Of a stretch of 64,000 bases of DNA, positions 8,826-17,677 are shown piece after piece. The stretch comes from Georgenia sp. EYE_87 (GTDB taxonomy: Bacteria > Actinomycetota > Actinomycetes > Actinomycetales > Actinomycetaceae). Numbering within the stretch: the stretch's first letter is position 1; each line of letters starts with the position of its first letter. The stretch is from positions 620,001 through 684,000 of the forward strand of contig NZ_JAHXNL010000001.1 of the NCBI RefSeq assembly GCF_023148685.1, written 5' to 3'. The notes beneath the pieces were generated by a model. That model ran no database searches and had not been told where the DNA came from. It saw only the letters and a program-made list of their open reading frames with translations. Made by a program: the position numbers and the translations under genes.

Positions 8826-11348
8826 TCAGCCCCCGCCCTCCTGGCAGGACGACCGCACGCCCAGCCCGGCCGGTGAGGCCGTCCGGACCACCGTCACCGC
8901 CCCGCACACGTCCGTGCGCAGCACGAGCCCGGAGCGCCCGTACAGCTCGAGGGCGCTCCGCGCCGGGTGCCCGTAGTCGTTGTCCGCGCCCACGCTCACC
9001 AGGGTCAGCCGCGGCTTGAGGATCGCCGGCAGCCGCTCGTCCTGGCGCGGAGAGCCGTGGTGCGCCATGACCACGACGTCGTGGGCCGGAGCCGGGGATC
9101 GGCGCAGCTGGCGTACGAGGCGGGCCTGCCCGTCCAGCTCGGCGTCGCCGAGGGCGAGGGCACGCAGGCCGGGGGCGTCCAGGCGCACCACGAGCGACAG
9201 GTCGTTGACCGCGGCCTCGCCGGACCCCGCGGCGACGGTCTCGGGGAGCGGCCCGAGCACCTCCCAGCCGACCTCGCCGGCACGGCCGTGGGCACCCGGC
9301 CCGCCGGCTACCGGGCGGTCCACCGGGACGTCGGCGGCGGCGAGCTCGCGCTGCACGGCCTCGACCGCGGCCGCCGGGTCGGAGCCGGGCCCGAGGAGCG
9401 TCCGCTGCACGTCCACCGCCGCCAGGACCTCCGGGAGCCCGCCGACGTGGTCGGCGTGCGCGTGGGTGAGGACGAGCAGGTCGAGCCGCCGGACCCCCGT
9501 GTCCCGCAGGCAGTCGGCCGCCGCGCCCCCGGCGGGTCCGACGTCGACCATCACCGCCGCCCCCGCGCCGGAGCGGACGACGAACGCGGCGCCCTGGCCG
9601 ACGTCGCACTGGACGGCCACCCACTCCGGCGGGGGACGGCCGCCGGGCAGCCAGGCGCCGACCACCTGGCGGGGGCCGGGAAGGACCAGCACCACGAGCA
9701 GGGCGACGAGGGCGGGCACCGCGGGGCGGGTCCGGCGCGGCCCCGCACGCGCGAGCACCGCGAGCGCAGCCGCCGTCGCCGCCGCGAGCGCGAGCGCCCC
9801 GCCCGTGCCGCCGGGCCAGGCCAGCTGGGCCCCCGGCAGAGCGGCCAGGCCGCGGGCGACGAGGGCGATCCACGCCGTGCACCAGGACGCCACGACCGCC
9901 AGCACCTCGGCCACGCCCGGCCACCAGGGCGCCAGCACTGTGGCGCCCACGCCCAGCACCGTGGCCGGCGGGACGGCGGGTGCGGCGAGGACGTTCGCCG
10001 GCACCGCGTAGGGCGAGACGGCCGGCGTGAGCAGCACGATCACCGGCCCGCACGCCGCCTGCGCGGCGGCCGGCACCGCGACCGCGGTCGCGAGCCAGCG
10101 CGGCAGGAGGTGCGTGAGCCACCGGGCCCACGGTCGGGCCAGCAGCACCAGGCCGGCGGTGGCGAGGACCGACAGGACGAACCCGTAGGACCGCGCGAGC
10201 CAAGGATCGGCCAGCACCAGGGCGACGACGGCGGCGCACAGCGCGGGCAGGGCACGCGCCGGGCGGCCGAGCAGGAGGGCGACCAGGACCACCGCCCCCA
10301 TGACGGCCGAGCGCAGCACGCTGGCCTCCGGACGCACCAGCGCCACGAACGCCACGAGGGCGAGGGCCCCGGCCGCCGTGCGCCAGGGCCGGGGCAGCCA
10401 CACGAGCACCCCGAGCACCGCGCCGAGGAGGATCGCGACGTGGGCGCCGGAGACCGCGGTGAGATGCGTGAGCGAGACGGCCTGCATGTCGGCGCGGAGC
10501 TCGGCGGGCAGCTCCCGGTCGTCGCCCACCGCGATGCCCGGCACCAGGCCGCGCGCCTGCGGCGAGAGGTCCGCGGTCACCGCGCGCAGTGCGCCGCGGA
10601 AGAGGTTCACGGCGCGCAGGTGCCACGGCGGCGGGCCGAGCCGCTCCGGCCCGTGCGAGGTGACGAGCAGCGCCGCCGCGTCGTCACCCGGTTCGGTCGC
10701 GACCAGCGTCCCGCGAACCCGGACCTGCTCGCCGAGCGTCAGGCCGCCCCACCCGGCCGGCCCGAGCACGACGACCGGCGCCCGGGCCGGGGACCGGGCG
10801 CCCCGCCCCGCGACCTCCACCACGTCCGCGACCACGCGGAAACGGCCCTCCGGCTCCCACTCGCGGGCCTCGACGGGCCGCGGCTCGGCGGCGACCCGGG
10901 CGGTCACCACGGCGCTCGCGCCGCGGCCGACCAGGTCCGCCAGCAGCCCGCGGTCCCGGACGTGGATGTGAGCGGCCGTGGCGCCCAGGGTCGCCGCCAC
11001 GACCACCAGCGCCAGCAGCGCGGCGGCCGACGGCGGGGCGGCGGCGACGCCGCGGTGGCGCCGCCGCCCCGCCCACGCGGGGCGATGCCGTCGCTCACGG
11101 AGCAGGAGGCAGGCAGGGACGACGCAGGCGAGCAGCACCGCTCCGGCGGCGATGCCTGTCGCCGCCGGCGGCGTCGTCACGCCGAGGTGCGCGGCGGCCC
11201 AGGCCCCGGCCGCAGCCGGAACCAGCCGGACGTCCAGCGGCGCGGGCGGTCGCGGCGCCTCCCCCTCCGGGGCGCGGGTCCGGCGGCGCCCCGGACCGCG
11301 CCGTGCAGGCACGGCCGGGCCCGCCTCGTCCGGGAGGGTGGCGGTCAC
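8826..11348 (-). CDS. comEC: ComEC/Rec2 DNA-uptake channel protein
   Basis: An 840-residue polytopic membrane protein with three parts. An N-terminal DUF4131-like region with helices sits around residues 45-110. A Competence domain at about 220-510 contains LTHLTAVSGAHVAILLG. A C-terminal metallo-beta-lactamase domain starts near 590, with CDVGQGAAFVV and THAHADHVGGL (near residue 629) as the metal-binding motif. ComEC moves single-stranded DNA across the membrane, and the hydrolase-like domain may degrade the other strand. The GTG start at 11348 overlaps the comEA stop by 4 nt (GTGA), so the two are translationally coupled. Natural competence is not proven by these genes alone. Confidence 0.94.
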   Translation of the reverse strand: MTATLPDEAGPAVPARRGPGRRRTRAPEGEAPRPPAPLDVRLVPAAAGAWAAAHLGVTTPPAATGIAAGAVLLACVVPACLLLRERRHRPAWAGRRRHRGVAAAPPSAAALLALVVVAATLGATAAHIHVRDRGLLADLVGRGASAVVTARVAAEPRPVEAREWEPEGRFRVVADVVEVAGRGARSPARAPVVVLGPAGWGGLTLGEQVRVRGTLVATEPGDDAAALLVTSHGPERLGPPPWHLRAVNLFRGALRAVTADLSPQARGLVPGIAVGDDRELPAELRADMQAVSLTHLTAVSGAHVAILLGAVLGVLVWLPRPWRTAAGALALVAFVALVRPEASVLRSAVMGAVVLVALLLGRPARALPALCAAVVALVLADPWLARSYGFVLSVLATAGLVLLARPWARWLTHLLPRWLATAVAVPAAAQAACGPVIVLLTPAVSPYAVPANVLAAPAVPPATVLGVGATVLAPWWPGVAEVLAVVASWCTAWIALVARGLAALPGAQLAWPGGTGGALALAAATAAALAVLARAGPRRTRPAVPALVALLVVLVLPGPRQVVGAWLPGGRPPPEWVAVQCDVGQGAAFVVRSGAGAAVMVDVGPAGGAAADCLRDTGVRRLDLLVLTHAHADHVGGLPEVLAAVDVQRTLLGPGSDPAAAVEAVQRELAAADVPVDRPVAGGPGAHGRAGEVGWEVLGPLPETVAAGSGEAAVNDLSLVVRLDAPGLRALALGDAELDGQARLVRQLRRSPAPAHDVVVMAHHGSPRQDERLPAILKPRLTLVSVGADNDYGHPARSALELYGRSGLVLRTDVCGAVTVVRTASPAGLGVRSSCQEGGG

Positions 11349-12232
11349 ACCGTCACCAGGGGCCTGAGCCGCTCGAGCGTGGCGGGGCCGATTCCGGAGA
11401 CCTCGTCGAGATCGTCGACGGAGGTGAAGGAGCCGTTCAGGTCGCGCCAGTCGAGGATGCGCTGCGCGATGGCCGGCCCGACCCCCGGCAGCGAGTCGAG
11501 CTCGGCGGCGGTCGCGGTGTTGAGGTTGACGGGCGCGCCGGCCGGGGCGCCGCCTCCGGTGCCGTCGGTGCGGGCCGCCCCGGCACCCGCCGCAGCGGCT
11601 CCCCCGCCCTCGTCCGCCCCGGGCGGCCGCTCGCCCTCCAGCGGGACGTACACCTGCTCGCCGTCGACGAGGAGGCGGGCGAGGTTCACCGCCCCGAGGT
11701 CCGCCTCGCCCGTGGCCCCGCCGACCGCGTCCACGGCCTCTCCCACGCGCGCACCCGCGGGCAGCTCCACCACGCCCGGGGCCGAGACGGCGCCCGCGAC
11801 GTGGACCACCACGACGGACGGGCGCGCGGAGCCGGTCGGCGCGGCCGGGTCTCCGCCCCCGGTCGTCGCCGACGCCCCGTCCGCCGTCGTGCCCTCCGCC
11901 GCGCCGGAGCGCCCCTCGTCGTCGCCGGTCTCGACCACGCCGGCCTCGACGTCGCCGGGCTCGACGTCGCTGGCCGCCCCGGCCCCGGGGGGCGGCGGGA
12001 GCGGCACCGGGTCGCCCGGCCGGCCCAGCCAGGCACCAGCCGCCACCGCGAGCGCGCACGCCAGCGCCGCCGCGCCGGCGACGACGGCGGAGCGGGCCGA
12101 GGGCGCCCAGCGGCGGCGTGCGGGGACGACGTCGTCCTCGGGACTGAGCTCGAGGTGCCCCGCGGCGGCGGTGTACGCCGCCGAGGTCAGCGCGCGCAGC
12201 CGCGCGCCACGGTCCCGCCGTCGAACCTCCAC
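11345..12232 (-). CDS. comEA: ComEA-family helix-hairpin-helix DNA-binding protein
   Basis: About 295 residues. A single transmembrane helix near residues 49-70 (VVAGAAALACALAVAAGAW) is followed by a Pro/Glu/Gly-rich spacer, an SLBB domain (VVVHVAGAVSAPGVVELPAG, near 145-200), a second Ala/Gly-rich linker, and a C-terminal pair of HhH motifs (VNLNTATAAELDSLPGVG and SGIGPATLERLRPL). This is the ComEA layout: a membrane-anchored extracytoplasmic receptor that binds incoming double-stranded DNA and hands it to ComEC, encoded immediately downstream. The start is uncertain; GTG at 12232 is preferred, with an alternative GTG at 12319. Confidence 0.92.
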   Translation of the reverse strand: MEVRRRDRGARLRALTSAAYTAAAGHLELSPEDDVVPARRRWAPSARSAVVAGAAALACALAVAAGAWLGRPGDPVPLPPPPGAGAASDVEPGDVEAGVVETGDDEGRSGAAEGTTADGASATTGGGDPAAPTGSARPSVVVVHVAGAVSAPGVVELPAGARVGEAVDAVGGATGEADLGAVNLARLLVDGEQVYVPLEGERPPGADEGGGAAAAGAGAARTDGTGGGAPAGAPVNLNTATAAELDSLPGVGPAIAQRILDWRDLNGSFTSVDDLDEVSGIGPATLERLRPLVTV

Positions 12233-12355
12233 GCCAGGACGGTAGGAGCCTCCGCCGCTCCCGCGGCCCGCGGCTCCCGGCCCCCTGTGGAACTCCCGGC
12301 GTCCGGCACCGCTGTGCACGGCGGCGGCCCGGGGGACGGCCCGGAGGGCGTCCGC

Positions 12356-13252
12356 TCAGCGGGCCGGCGCGACGACCACACCGAGCACGCCCGGCCCCGC
12401 GTGCACCCCGACGACGGCCGTCACCTCGCTGCGCAGCGCGCCGGCGACGAGCGCACCTGTGCCCGCCAGGGCGTCCGCGAGGTCCTCCTCGAGAGCCACC
12501 GCCTCCTCGGCGGCACCGAAGTGGTGGACCGCGACGCGGACCCGTTGCGCCGGCGGGTGCGGCACGCGCGCCCCGGGACCACCGGCCGCCTGCACGGCAC
12601 GCTCGAGCACACGCCGACGGGCACGGGCCCGGCCGCGGACCGTCTCGACGACGACGATCCGCCCGTCCGAGACGCCCAGGACCGGCCGGATGCCGAGGGC
12701 GGTCCCCATGAGGGCCGCTCCCGGGCTCATCCGGCCGCCGCGCTGGAGGAAACCGAGGTCGGTCACCATGAACAGCACGGTGGACTTCGCCGCGGTCTCT
12801 CGTGCGACGGCCACGACCTGCGCCGCTCCCCCGCCGTCGCGGGCAGCCTCCGCGGCGGCCACCGCGGCGAGACCGGTCCCCGCCGCCACGGTGCGGGAGT
12901 CGACGACGTGCACCCGGCCCCCCTCGCCGGCCAGGGCCGCGGCCGCGCGCCGCGCGCCGGCGACGGTGCCCGAGAGGTCGGCCGAGAGATGGATCGCCAC
13001 GACCTCCCGCGCGCCGCCCTCGGCCGCGGCCCGGTAGGCCCGCTCCAGCTCGGCCGTGGAGGGCTGGGAGGTGGTCGCGCGGACCCCCTGCACCAGCCGT
13101 GCGGCGAGGGCGGCGGACCCGACGGCGTCGTCGAGCTGGTCCTCTCCGTCGACGACGACGTGCAGGGGCACCACGGTGATGCCGAGCTCGGCGGCGACCT
13201 CCGGCGGCAGGCTCGCCGTCGAGTCCGTGACCACCGCGACACCCGTCCCCAT
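12356..13252 (-). CDS. DegV family fatty-acid-binding protein
   Basis: 298 residues with the DegV fold. VAVVTDSTASLPPEVAAELG at the N-terminus holds the T-D-S-T lipid head-group loop. ATTSQPSTAELERAY near residue 65 and LSADLSGTVAGARRAAA near 95 are the other two family motifs, followed by LGFLQRGGRMSPGAA near 165. DegV (FakB-like) proteins bind single fatty acids and present them to a kinase. The partner FakA is not in this window. It precedes comEA by 123 bp on the same strand, so it may be the first gene of the degV-comEA-comEC group. ATG at 13252; a GTG three codons upstream is also possible. Confidence 0.93.
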   Translation of the reverse strand: MGTGVAVVTDSTASLPPEVAAELGITVVPLHVVVDGEDQLDDAVGSAALAARLVQGVRATTSQPSTAELERAYRAAAEGGAREVVAIHLSADLSGTVAGARRAAAALAGEGGRVHVVDSRTVAAGTGLAAVAAAEAARDGGGAAQVVAVARETAAKSTVLFMVTDLGFLQRGGRMSPGAALMGTALGIRPVLGVSDGRIVVVETVRGRARARRRVLERAVQAAGGPGARVPHPPAQRVRVAVHHFGAAEEAVALEEDLADALAGTGALVAGALRSEVTAVVGVHAGPGVLGVVVAPAR

Positions 13253-13354
13253 GCCGTCCACCCTAGGGCCCGTCCGCCCGTCCGCCCGCGGGCGTCGCGG
13301 CCGGGCGGGACCACTAGCATCGGCCGCAGCGACCGCCCCACCGAGGAGACGCCC

Positions 13355-15274
13355 ATGGCCGACGACGCAGCGACCGACACGGCGGAGCTCGCCCGCCTCC
13401 GCGCGGAGGCCGCGCAGGCGGCCGCGGAGGCCGCCTACGCGCGGGCGGTCGCGGCCCAGGCCGCTCTCGACGCCGCCCTCGCCGGCGCGGGTCGGGGCCC
13501 GGCGGCCGACGGCGGGACGGCCCCGGCGGGCGGCGCGGGAACAGCTTCCCCACGCACCGCCGCGGCCTCCGTCGCCGGCGGAGCCGGGTCGCCCGCCGAC
13601 GCCGGGTCGCCCGCCGACGCGGCGTCGCCCGCCGACGCCGGGTCGCCCGCCGACGCGCTCGAGGGCTACGCCCGCGAGGTCGCGGAGGGGTACGCCGTCG
13701 AGGGCGAGATCCTCCCGCTCGGTGCCCTCGTCGTGGAGGGCTCGCCGGTGCCCGCCGCGCAGGTCGGGCTCCCGCTGGCGATGCTCAACCGCCACGGGCT
13801 CGTCGCCGGCGCCACCGGCACGGGCAAGACGCGCACCCTGCAGGTCATGGCGGAGGGCCTCTCCGCCGCCGGGGTCCCGGTCTTCCTCACGGACGTCAAG
13901 GGTGACCTGTCCGGGATGCTCGAGGCCGGCGAGGGCGGCGGTGCCCTCCTGGAGCGCACGCACGCCGTCGGCCAGGACTGGTCACCGACGTCGTTCTCGG
14001 TGGAGCTGCTCTCGCTCGGCGGCGTCGGCGCCGGGGTGCCGATCCGGACCACGGTGACCGACTTCGGGCCGCTGCTGCTGAGCAAGGTCCTCGGGCTCAA
14101 CGAGACCCAGGAGTCCTCGCTCCAGCTGATCTTCCACTGGGCGGACGCCGAGGGGCTGGCGCTGCTCGACCTGAAGGACCTGCGCGCCACGGTCGCCTAC
14201 CTCACCAGCGAGGACGGCCGGCCGGAGCTGAGGGAGATCGGCGGCATCTCGACCGCGACCGCCGGTGTCATCCTGCGGGAGATCTCCGCCCTGCAGGCGC
14301 AGGGGGCCGATGTGTTCTTCGGCGAGCCCGCCTTCGACACGGCCGACCTGCTGCGCACCGCTGCGGACGGCCGGGGCGTCGTCTCCGCCCTGCAGCTGCC
14401 GCAGCTGCAGGACCGGCCGGCCCTCTTCTCCACGTTCGTCATGTGGCTGCTCGCGGACCTGTTCGGGTCCCTTCCGGAGGTCGGGGACGAGGAGCGGCCG
14501 AGGCTGGTGTTCTTCTTCGACGAGGCGCACCTGCTCTTCGCGGACGCCTCGGCCGAGTTTCTCAAGCAGGTGGTCAGGACCGTGCGGCTCATCCGGTCCA
14601 AGGGGGTGGGCATCGTCCTCGTGACGCAGACGCCACGGGACGTCCCGGCCGACGTCCTCGGCCAGCTCGGCGCCCGGGTGCAGCACGCGCTGCGCGCCTT
14701 CACGCCGAAGGACGCCGAGGCGCTGCGCGACACCGCCCGCACCTTCCCCTCCTCGCCCTACGACCTCGAGAAGGTCCTGACCTCCCTGGGCACCGGCGAG
14801 GCGGTGGTGACCGTGCTGTCGGAGAAGGGAGCCCCGACGCCGGTCGCGGCCACCCGTGTCCGGGCGCCCCGTTCCTCGATGGAGCCGGCGACGACGGCGT
14901 CCCTGCAGCACGCCGTCGCCGGCTCCCCGCTCTCGGCTCGCTACGGCGAGGCCGTCGACCGCGACTCGGCGCACGAGCTTCTCACCGCGCGCGTCGCCCA
15001 GCAGGACGCGGCCGCGAACGCCGCCGCCGCACGGGCGGAGGCCGACAAGCTCGCCCGTGAGCAGGCGAAGGAGGCGGAGAAGGCGGCGAAGGAGCGAGAG
15101 CGCGAGCTGGCGAGGATGCAGGCGGAGCTCGAACGCGAGGACAAGAAGGCCCGCGAGGCCGCCGAGCGCGCCCGACGCCAGCGCGGCAGCGCGTTCGACA
15201 GCTTCCTGCGCTCCGCGGGCACCCAGCTCGGGCGCGAGATCACGCGGTCGATCTTCGGCACCAGGCGCCGCTGA
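13355..15274 (+). CDS. HerA-like helicase-domain ATPase (DUF853)
   Basis: 639 residues. A heptad-like Ala-rich N-terminus (residues 5-45) is followed by a low-complexity Pro/Ala/Gly linker. The ATPase core then has GATGTGKTRTL (Walker A, near residue 155), a Walker B FFFDEAHLL near 385 and VTQTPRDVP sensor near 430. The C-terminus (about 545-615) is highly charged Lys/Glu/Arg and probably coiled coil. It belongs to the HerA/FtsK-like DUF853 group, hexameric motor ATPases whose cellular role in bacteria is unclear. ATG at 13355 has GAGGAGA 7 nt upstream. It is divergent from the degV gene and convergent with the epimerase gene. Confidence 0.9.
   Translation: MADDAATDTAELARLRAEAAQAAAEAAYARAVAAQAALDAALAGAGRGPAADGGTAPAGGAGTASPRTAAASVAGGAGSPADAGSPADAASPADAGSPADALEGYAREVAEGYAVEGEILPLGALVVEGSPVPAAQVGLPLAMLNRHGLVAGATGTGKTRTLQVMAEGLSAAGVPVFLTDVKGDLSGMLEAGEGGGALLERTHAVGQDWSPTSFSVELLSLGGVGAGVPIRTTVTDFGPLLLSKVLGLNETQESSLQLIFHWADAEGLALLDLKDLRATVAYLTSEDGRPELREIGGISTATAGVILREISALQAQGADVFFGEPAFDTADLLRTAADGRGVVSALQLPQLQDRPALFSTFVMWLLADLFGSLPEVGDEERPRLVFFFDEAHLLFADASAEFLKQVVRTVRLIRSKGVGIVLVTQTPRDVPADVLGQLGARVQHALRAFTPKDAEALRDTARTFPSSPYDLEKVLTSLGTGEAVVTVLSEKGAPTPVAATRVRAPRSSMEPATTASLQHAVAGSPLSARYGEAVDRDSAHELLTARVAQQDAAANAAAARAEADKLAREQAKEAEKAAKERERELARMQAELEREDKKAREAAERARRQRGSAFDSFLRSAGTQLGREITRSIFGTRRR
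13586..13657 (+). repeat. Four tandem 18 bp units in the HerA-like gene
   Basis: Four head-to-tail copies of an 18 bp unit (GGGTCGCCCGCCGACGCC, with single-base changes) encode GSPADA, GSPADA, ASPADA, GSPADA in the linker between the N-terminal helix and the ATPase core. In-frame repeats of this kind can change copy number by slippage, so linker length may vary between strains. Confidence 0.9.
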
Positions 15275-15298
15275 GGTCGGCGCCGCGGCGGCCGCGGG

Positions 15299-16306
15299 TC
15301 AGCTCCGGCGGTAGACGATGTCGCTGACGAGCTGGCGCTGCGCGCCCGGCGCGAGCACCAGGGCCTCCGCCACGTCGGCGCGGTTGAACGCGTCGGCCAT
15401 GAACCCGCACGGCTCGACGGCGAGCGAGGCCCGCGGGTCCCGGTGCAGCGCGTCACCGGTGAACAGGTGCACCACCCGGGCCTCGAAGGGGTCCTGCTCC
15501 ACGGTAAGGCTCTCCCCCGTGCGCGGCGAGCGCAGGACGGTGGCGACCACGCCGTCGTCGTCGGGGACGAGGTCGGTGAACGCGTGGTCCAGGGAGGTGC
15601 GGGCCAGCGGCAGCTGCACGGGCGAGGCGACCCCCGCCAGCGCGGCGTCGCCGGCCAGCGGCAGCTTCGCGTCGTCGGTCAGCACGCGGGAGCGGGCGGG
15701 GACGACGACCTCGAGGTCGTCGATCGTGGCGTGCCCGGGCAGGCGGAGGTAGGGGTGCCAGCCCAGGGCGACGGGGGCCGGGGTCTCCCCGGTGTTGGTG
15801 ACGGTCACCTCGACACCGAGCCGCGACTCGCCCTCGGACCCCACGCCGAGCGCGTAGGAGACGGCGACGTCGAGGGAGAACGGGTAGCCCGGGTACTGCT
15901 CGGGGGCGACGGACGCCACCAGACGCACCGCCAGGTCCGAGTCGCGGACGCTCACCTGCGCGCGGGAGAAGCGGGCGGCGGTGAGCAGGCCGTGGAGCGC
16001 CTCGCCGTTCCTGTCCGTCGCGACCGTGTGCTCGGCGCCGCCGAAGCTGTACCGTCCGCCGCGCAGCCGGTTCGACCACGGGACCAGGACGGCGTTGCGG
16101 TAGCCGTCCTGCTCGGCGAGCTCCGCCGCCGAGGCGTACCCGTCGAGCAGCTCGACGAGCTCACCGTCGCGGGGCGCCTGCCACGAGAGCACGGTGGCGC
16201 CGGTCTCCGCCACGACGAGGCGGGCGCCGTCGGGGTGGTTGAGCACCCAGGTGCTCTCGCCGTCGAAGGTGCCGCGCTCGATGCCCGCACGGGTCGTGGT
16301 CTCCAT
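15299..16306 (-). CDS. Aldose 1-epimerase family protein
   Basis: 335 residues with a galactose-mutarotase-like beta sandwich. Visible family residues are NRLRGGRY (arginine that binds the sugar), ALHGLL (first histidine, near residue 95), LGWHPYL (second, catalytic histidine near 175) and AVEPCGFMAD (catalytic glutamate near 300). The family interconverts alpha and beta anomers of hexoses or hexose-phosphates in the cytoplasm. ATG at 16306 is preferred over a GTG two codons upstream because AGGAG then has proper spacing (5 nt). It is convergent with the HerA-like gene, with only 24 bp between stops. The natural sugar is not known. Confidence 0.9.
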   Translation of the reverse strand: METTTRAGIERGTFDGESTWVLNHPDGARLVVAETGATVLSWQAPRDGELVELLDGYASAAELAEQDGYRNAVLVPWSNRLRGGRYSFGGAEHTVATDRNGEALHGLLTAARFSRAQVSVRDSDLAVRLVASVAPEQYPGYPFSLDVAVSYALGVGSEGESRLGVEVTVTNTGETPAPVALGWHPYLRLPGHATIDDLEVVVPARSRVLTDDAKLPLAGDAALAGVASPVQLPLARTSLDHAFTDLVPDDDGVVATVLRSPRTGESLTVEQDPFEARVVHLFTGDALHRDPRASLAVEPCGFMADAFNRADVAEALVLAPGAQRQLVSDIVYRRS

Positions 16307-16391
16307 CGTCACTCCTGATCGTCAGTCCTGCTGCGTCTGCGTCCAGGGTGGCGGAAACGGTGCCCCGGCCGCGGAGGTGTCCACGGACGGC

Positions 16392-17423
16392 TCACCCCTC
16401 GGACGCCGCTGTCGGGACGGCCCCCTCCGCCGCGGCGAGCGCGGTGCCGAACCTGTCCAGCGCGGCCTCTCCGACGATGTCCCCGGGCAGCAGCGGCACC
16501 TCGACGACGGGCACCCGCGGCAGCGCCGCGTACAGGTTCGCCAGGTGCGCCTCCTCCAGGCGGTGCCGGTCGGCGAGGAACGCCCCGGCGTCGAGCGGGG
16601 AGCGCTTGTTCACCACCAGGGCGCCGACCTGGACGCCGGCCCGCGCGAGCTGGCCGTGCAGCTCGATGCTCTCGAGCACCGGCAGCCGCTCGGCGGCGAG
16701 GACGATCACGAAGGCGGTGCGCGCATGGTCGCGGAGGACCGCACGCAGCCCCTCGAAGCGTTCCCGCCTGCGCAGCAGAACACGCCGGATCTCCTGGTCC
16801 CGGTCCGCCCGCCGGTCACGGGCGGGCCGGGCGGTGCCGAGGAGATCGGCGGCTCCGTCGTCGTCGGGACCGAGCGCCCGCAGGGCGGCGCCGAGCCGCT
16901 GGGAGCGTTCCTGGCGGCGGAGCAGCCCGTCGGTCCAGGCGGACATCATCTCGGGGAGCGCCATCAGCCGGGCGGTGTGGCCCGAGGGCGCGGTGTCGAA
17001 GACGATCAGGTCGTAGTCGTCCACGGCCCGCTCGACCGTCTCGGCGATGCGCTCGAGGATCGCGGCCTCGTGGGTGCCGGGCGCGTCGCGGGCGAGGTCG
17101 AGGTGCCGGTCGACCTCGCCGGCGAGGTGGTCGGGCATGAGCCGGCGCACGGTCGTCCGGACGGCGGCGAGGTGCTCCTCGGTGGTGCGGGCGGGGTCGA
17201 TCTCGAGCCCGTCGAGGCCGTCGGCCAGGGCGGTGACCCGGTCCCCGACGTCGCGCTGCCACAGGTGCCCGAGGTTGTGCGCGGGGTCGGTGGACACCAC
17301 CAGGACCCGCCGCCCGGACCGCGCCTGGGCGAGGCCGACGGCGGAGGCGACGGCGGTCTTGCCGACCCCGCCCTTGCCGCCGACGAACAGCACGCGACGC
17401 TCGGCGGCGAGGCTCAGCAGCAC
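16392..17423 (-). CDS. ArsA/GET3-family single-domain ATPase
   Basis: 343 residues with one nucleotide-binding domain: a deviant Walker [10 protein letters not shown] near residue 15, STDPAHNLG (switch I) near 45 and [12 protein letters not shown] (switch II) near 145. Classic arsenite-pump ArsA has two such domains, and this one is single as in GET3. No arsenic genes (arsB, arsR, arsC) are nearby. Its GTG start lies inside the end of the upstream CC-terminal gene (overlap 17414-17423), which itself overlaps cstA. The context therefore ties this ATPase to the CstA carrier and not to arsenic. Its client is unknown. Confidence 0.88.
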   Translation of the reverse strand: MLLSLAAERRVLFVGGKGGVGKTAVASAVGLAQARSGRRVLVVSTDPAHNLGHLWQRDVGDRVTALADGLDGLEIDPARTTEEHLAAVRTTVRRLMPDHLAGEVDRHLDLARDAPGTHEAAILERIAETVERAVDDYDLIVFDTAPSGHTARLMALPEMMSAWTDGLLRRQERSQRLGAALRALGPDDDGAADLLGTARPARDRRADRDQEIRRVLLRRRERFEGLRAVLRDHARTAFVIVLAAERLPVLESIELHGQLARAGVQVGALVVNKRSPLDAGAFLADRHRLEEAHLANLYAALPRVPVVEVPLLPGDIVGEAALDRFGTALAAAEGAVPTAASEG

Positions 17424-17677
17424 GAGTAGTCCTCCAGCGGGGATCGGTCCATGCCCATCCGCCGGTGCCAGTCGTGGAAGCGGTCGTAGACCGCGGGCAG
17501 CAGCTCGGCGGTGTAGTAGCTGACGGGGTTGGGCACGCCGAGGGCCTCGGAGAGGACGATCATGGTGAACAGGTCGTCCTCGTCGCGCCGCGCTCGCGCG
17601 AAGGTGCGCCGGTAGGGCGCGACGTAGAACTCGCGCAGGCCCGCCGCGAGGCGGGCCTGCGCGTGGCGGAGGCTCAC
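17414..17677 (-). CDS. Small CC-terminal (cory-CC-star type) protein
   Basis: An 87-residue acidic/aromatic protein ending [11 protein letters not shown], so that two cysteines are the last residues. The core has [20 protein letters not shown], then [10 protein letters not shown] and WHRRMGM. I recognise this as the small family called cory-CC-star in actinobacteria, often next to an ArsA-like ATPase; that recall is not verified here. In enterobacteria CstA and BtsT have an unrelated small partner (YbdD/YjiX) that also ends in CC, a parallel worth noting. The GTG start overlaps the cstA stop by 4 nt, and its own end overlaps the ATPase start by 10 nt. No signal peptide or membrane helix is evident. 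Confidence 0.85.
   Translation of the reverse strand: MSLRHAQARLAAGLREFYVAPYRRTFARARRDEDDLFTMIVLSEALGVPNPVSYYTAELLPAVYDRFHDWHRRMGMDRSPLEDYSCC

Noticed and set aside
13586-13657. CRISPR-like or intergenic tandem repeat
   Set aside because: The four 18 bp units are adjacent without spacers and in frame inside a coding region, encoding GSPADA repeats.
16392-17423. Arsenite resistance function for the ArsA-like ATPase
   Set aside because: It has only one ATPase domain, and there are no arsR, arsB, arsC or acr3 genes nearby; its neighbours are cstA and a CC-terminal protein.
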